A stretch of DNA of 64,000 bases. Source: Stutzerimonas stutzeri. Lineage in GTDB: Bacteria > Pseudomonadota > Gammaproteobacteria > Pseudomonadales > Pseudomonadaceae. The notes under the pieces are model-generated. The model worked only from the letters and a program-made list of their open reading frames with translations, did no database searches and was not told the origin of the DNA. The number at the start of each line of letters is the position of its first letter. Position 1 is the stretch's first letter. The position numbers and the translations under genes are program-made. Shown here piece by piece: positions 60,566-64,000 of this stretch. The stretch spans positions 62,001 to 126,000 of the forward strand of contig NZ_POUT01000006.1 of assembly GCF_002890915.1 (NCBI RefSeq), in the 5' to 3' direction.

Positions 60566-62149
<1,584 letters not shown>

Positions 62150-62200
62150 CGGAATTAAGGAACCCGTCGACGAGTAGTCGGTCTGTCAAAAAAGGCGGCG

Positions 62201-62206
62201 ATTATA
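62201..62206 (-). promoter_or_regulatory. TATAAT -10 box of prfC
   Basis: On the minus strand this reads TATAAT, 52 bases upstream of the prfC ATG. No clear -35 hexamer is found at 16-18 bases. Confidence 0.45.
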
Positions 62207-62429
62207 GCGGTAAATGGATTTCCTGCGGTCCGCACGGCGGCGGAAAATGGCCGATTTGTGCAGTTTCCATGACGCTTTGTTTTGAATCGACAACAACGCG
62301 AAACGGATGCGCATTCGGGATGTTTTTTTGATTGATCTATGCCCCCCTTGGTCCTAAAGTTCGCGCCCGAACGTCCATGCTGGCAACGATCCATCCGGCT
62401 CAAGTACTGACGACGAGAGATCCCCTGTG

Positions 62430-62480
62430 ATGCTCGGCGACATGCCTTGGGAAGTAGGCGAACCAAAGTGGGGAAACTGA
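62430..62480 (+). CDS. Possible 16-residue leader peptide of speC
   Basis: A short open frame MLGDMPWEVGEPKWGN with an ATG at 62430 and TGA at 62478, within the roughly 200-base leader of speC. A GAGAG lies upstream. It is followed after 15 bases by a GC-rich hairpin (CGGGCC / GGCCCG, 62496-62510) and a T-rich stretch before the speC ribosome site. Polyamine-gene leaders that stall ribosomes are known elsewhere (speFL in E. coli). Coding status is a guess from layout. Apart from this, the speC leader and prfC spacer (62207-62553) hold no gene I can support. Confidence 0.3.
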   Translation: MLGDMPWEVGEPKWGN

Positions 62481-62553
62481 TCAGGCGTTCATGTCCGGGC
62501 CGGCGGCCCGCATCCCTCATCCGACTTTTGTTTCCCGTTTTTGGAGTCCACGC

Positions 62554-63717
62554 ATGACGGTCAAGATCGAAGACTATTTCCCCCGCGCCACCTTCCAGAA
62601 GATGAAGGCCTTCGCCGACCAGCACGAAACCCCCTTCGTCGTCATCGATACCGACACCATCAGCCAGGCCTACGACGACCTGCGCGCCGGTTTCGAGTTC
62701 GCCAAGGTGTACTATGCGGTCAAGGCCAACCCGGCGGTCGAGATCATCGACCTGCTGCGCGACAAGGGCTCGAGCTTCGACATCGCCTCGATCTACGAGC
62801 TGGACAAGGTCATGGCCCGCGGTGTCGGCCCGGAGCGCATCAGCTACGGCAACACCATCAAGAAAGCCAAGGACATCCGCTACTTCTTCGAGAAGGGCGT
62901 GCGCATGTTCGCCACCGACTCCGAAGCCGACCTGCGCAACATCGCCAAGGCCGCGCCGGGCTCCAAGGTCTACGTGCGCATCCTCACCGAAGGCTCGACC
63001 ACGGCCGACTGGCCGCTGTCGCGCAAGTTCGGCTGCCAGACCGACATGGCCATGGACCTGCTGATTCTCGCTCGCCAGCTGGGCCTGGTGCCTTACGGCA
63101 TTTCCTTCCACGTCGGCTCGCAGCAGCGCGACATCTCCGTGTGGGATGCCGCCATCGCCAAGGTCAAGGTAATCTTCGAGCGCCTGAAGGATGAGGACGG
63201 CATCGAGCTGAAGATGATCAACATGGGCGGCGGCTTCCCGGCCAACTACATCACCCGCACCAACAGCCTGGAAACCTATGCCGAGGAAATCATCCGCTTC
63301 CTCAAGGAAGACTTCGGCGACGACCTGCCGGAAATCATTCTCGAGCCGGGCCGCTCGCTGATTGCCAACGCCGGCATCCTGGTCAGCGAAGTGGTGCTGG
63401 TGGCGCGCAAGTCGCGTACCGCGGTCGAGCGCTGGGTGTATGTCGATGTGGGCAAGTTCAGCGGTCTGATCGAAACCATGGACGAGTCCATCAAGTTCCC
63501 GATCTACGCCGAGAAGAAGGGCGAAGTGGAGGAAGTGGTGATTGCCGGGCCGACCTGTGACAGCGCCGACATCATGTACGAGAACTACAAGTACGGCCTG
63601 CCGCTGAACCTGGCCATTGGTGACCGCCTGTACTGGCTGTCCACCGGCGCCTACACCACCAGCTACAGCGCGGTGGAATTCAACGGTTTCCCGCCGCTGA
63701 AGGCTTACTACATCTAA
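62554..63717 (+). CDS. speC: Ornithine decarboxylase SpeC
   Basis: PLP-dependent fold-type III decarboxylase making putrescine from ornithine. It is 387 residues, the P. aeruginosa SpeC size, far smaller than enteric SpeC. The PLP lysine is K57 (KVYYAVKANPAVE), HVGSQ is present, and GPTCDSADI holds the catalytic cysteine. TTGGAGT precedes the ATG. Together with speA it gives the cell two routes to putrescine. Activity toward lysine as well cannot be excluded. Confidence 0.95.
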   Translation: MTVKIEDYFPRATFQKMKAFADQHETPFVVIDTDTISQAYDDLRAGFEFAKVYYAVKANPAVEIIDLLRDKGSSFDIASIYELDKVMARGVGPERISYGNTIKKAKDIRYFFEKGVRMFATDSEADLRNIAKAAPGSKVYVRILTEGSTTADWPLSRKFGCQTDMAMDLLILARQLGLVPYGISFHVGSQQRDISVWDAAIAKVKVIFERLKDEDGIELKMINMGGGFPANYITRTNSLETYAEEIIRFLKEDFGDDLPEIILEPGRSLIANAGILVSEVVLVARKSRTAVERWVYVDVGKFSGLIETMDESIKFPIYAEKKGEVEEVVIAGPTCDSADIMYENYKYGLPLNLAIGDRLYWLSTGAYTTSYSAVEFNGFPPLKAYYI

Positions 63718-63734
63718 GCCGTAGTCGCCGAATG

Positions 63735-63759
63735 AAACGCCCCGCCATGCGGGGCGTTT
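63735..63759 (+). terminator. Terminator of speC
   Basis: Perfect 11-base stem AAACGCCCCGC / GCGGGGCGTTT with a 3-base loop, then TCGTTT. It also reads as a terminator for the convergent minus-strand gene at 63777. Confidence 0.9.
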
Positions 63760-63776
63760 TCGTTTCCGCGCTTCGT

Positions 63777-64000
63777 TCACTGTGGACCGGCGCGTAGCTC
63801 GTCGCGTCGCCGCGCGTAGGCCTCGACGATATCGGCGATCGGCGGCAGCGCGGCAGCCTGCAGGCTGGCCAGCGCGGTTTCGATGAACTTCAGGTGGCCG
63901 AGCTCCAGCGCGAGACTCAGCCAATGCCGGGCGGCGTCCCATTGCCGCTCGGCGATTAGCACGGCGGCATGGCTGAACTGCCCGCGAAAGTCGCCGGCTT
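63777..64000 (-). CDS. Partial hypothetical protein (start outside window)
   Basis: Only the C-terminal 74 residues are present, and the frame is open through the right edge. It reads FSHAAVLIAERQWDAARHWL and is helical, ending with EAYARRRDELRAGPQ. The helical, alanine- and leucine-rich composition could be from a repeat or solenoid protein, but I cannot name a family. It converges with speC and shares its terminator. Confidence 0.6.
   Translation of the reverse strand, partial: AGDFRGQFSHAAVLIAERQWDAARHWLSLALELGHLKFIETALASLQAAALPPIADIVEAYARRRDELRAGPQ

Overview
The window is a contiguous piece of chromosome from a GC-rich gammaproteobacterium of the genus Pseudomonas in the broad sense. Gene content and order support this. 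From fklB to thiO the order fklB – small iron-linked ORF – ispB – rplU-rpmA-obgE-proB-creA – rpsT – murJ – ribF-ileS-lspA-fkpB-ispH – pilE-pilY1-pilX-pilW-pilV-fimU-fimT – thiO follows the P. aeruginosa backbone as I remember it. The siaABCD and norCBQD clusters and the separate speA and speC genes also fit a denitrifying member of the P. mendocina/oleovorans or P. stutzeri type, but I cannot fix the species from sequence alone.

Layout. Positions 1-9.9 kb hold a 5'-truncated ferredoxin-NADP reductase, NADP glutamate dehydrogenase (gdhA) with a good promoter and an NtrC-like site, the siaABCD c-di-GMP signalling operon, ettA and glyA. Positions 10-14.2 kb hold small membrane and regulatory genes (ICMT-like methyltransferase, PilZ protein, CopD-like protein, YdcH-like protein), radA and mscL. 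Positions 14.2-21 kb are an anaerobic respiration block: a cupin gene, a 36-codon membrane peptide with a TTG start, an unusual two-haem norC, norB, norQ and norD on the minus strand, preceded by cytochrome c peroxidase with a perfect ANR/DNR box. Positions 21.3-39.2 kb are core functions: Lon-like protease, isoprenoid, ribosome, proline, peptidoglycan flippase, flavin, tRNA charging and lipoprotein genes.

Positions 39.2-40.3 kb carry an IS110-family element with a frameshifted transposase inserted between ispH and pilE. Positions 40.6-48.4 kb are the minor-pilin/PilY1 operon. Its pilY1 gene is visibly lower in GC than its surroundings and lacks a recognisable MIDAS motif. Positions 48.5-64 kb hold thiO, a SUI1-type factor, speA, a hybrid histidine kinase, a MATE exporter, small membrane and lipoprotein genes, cmoM-mazG-like, prfC and speC. 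speC has a long leader that contains a possible short regulatory ORF. A partial unknown gene runs off the right edge.

No rRNA, tRNA, CRISPR array or prophage was recognised. Intergenic spaces are rich in short palindromic elements, many with GTAGG...CCTAC ends and interchangeable cores. The most unusual points are the two-haem NorC with its companion micro-ORF and cupin, the IS110 remnant with a possible bridge-RNA end, the divergent PilY1, the speC leader ORF, and two perfect DnaA boxes flanking a small unknown gene.
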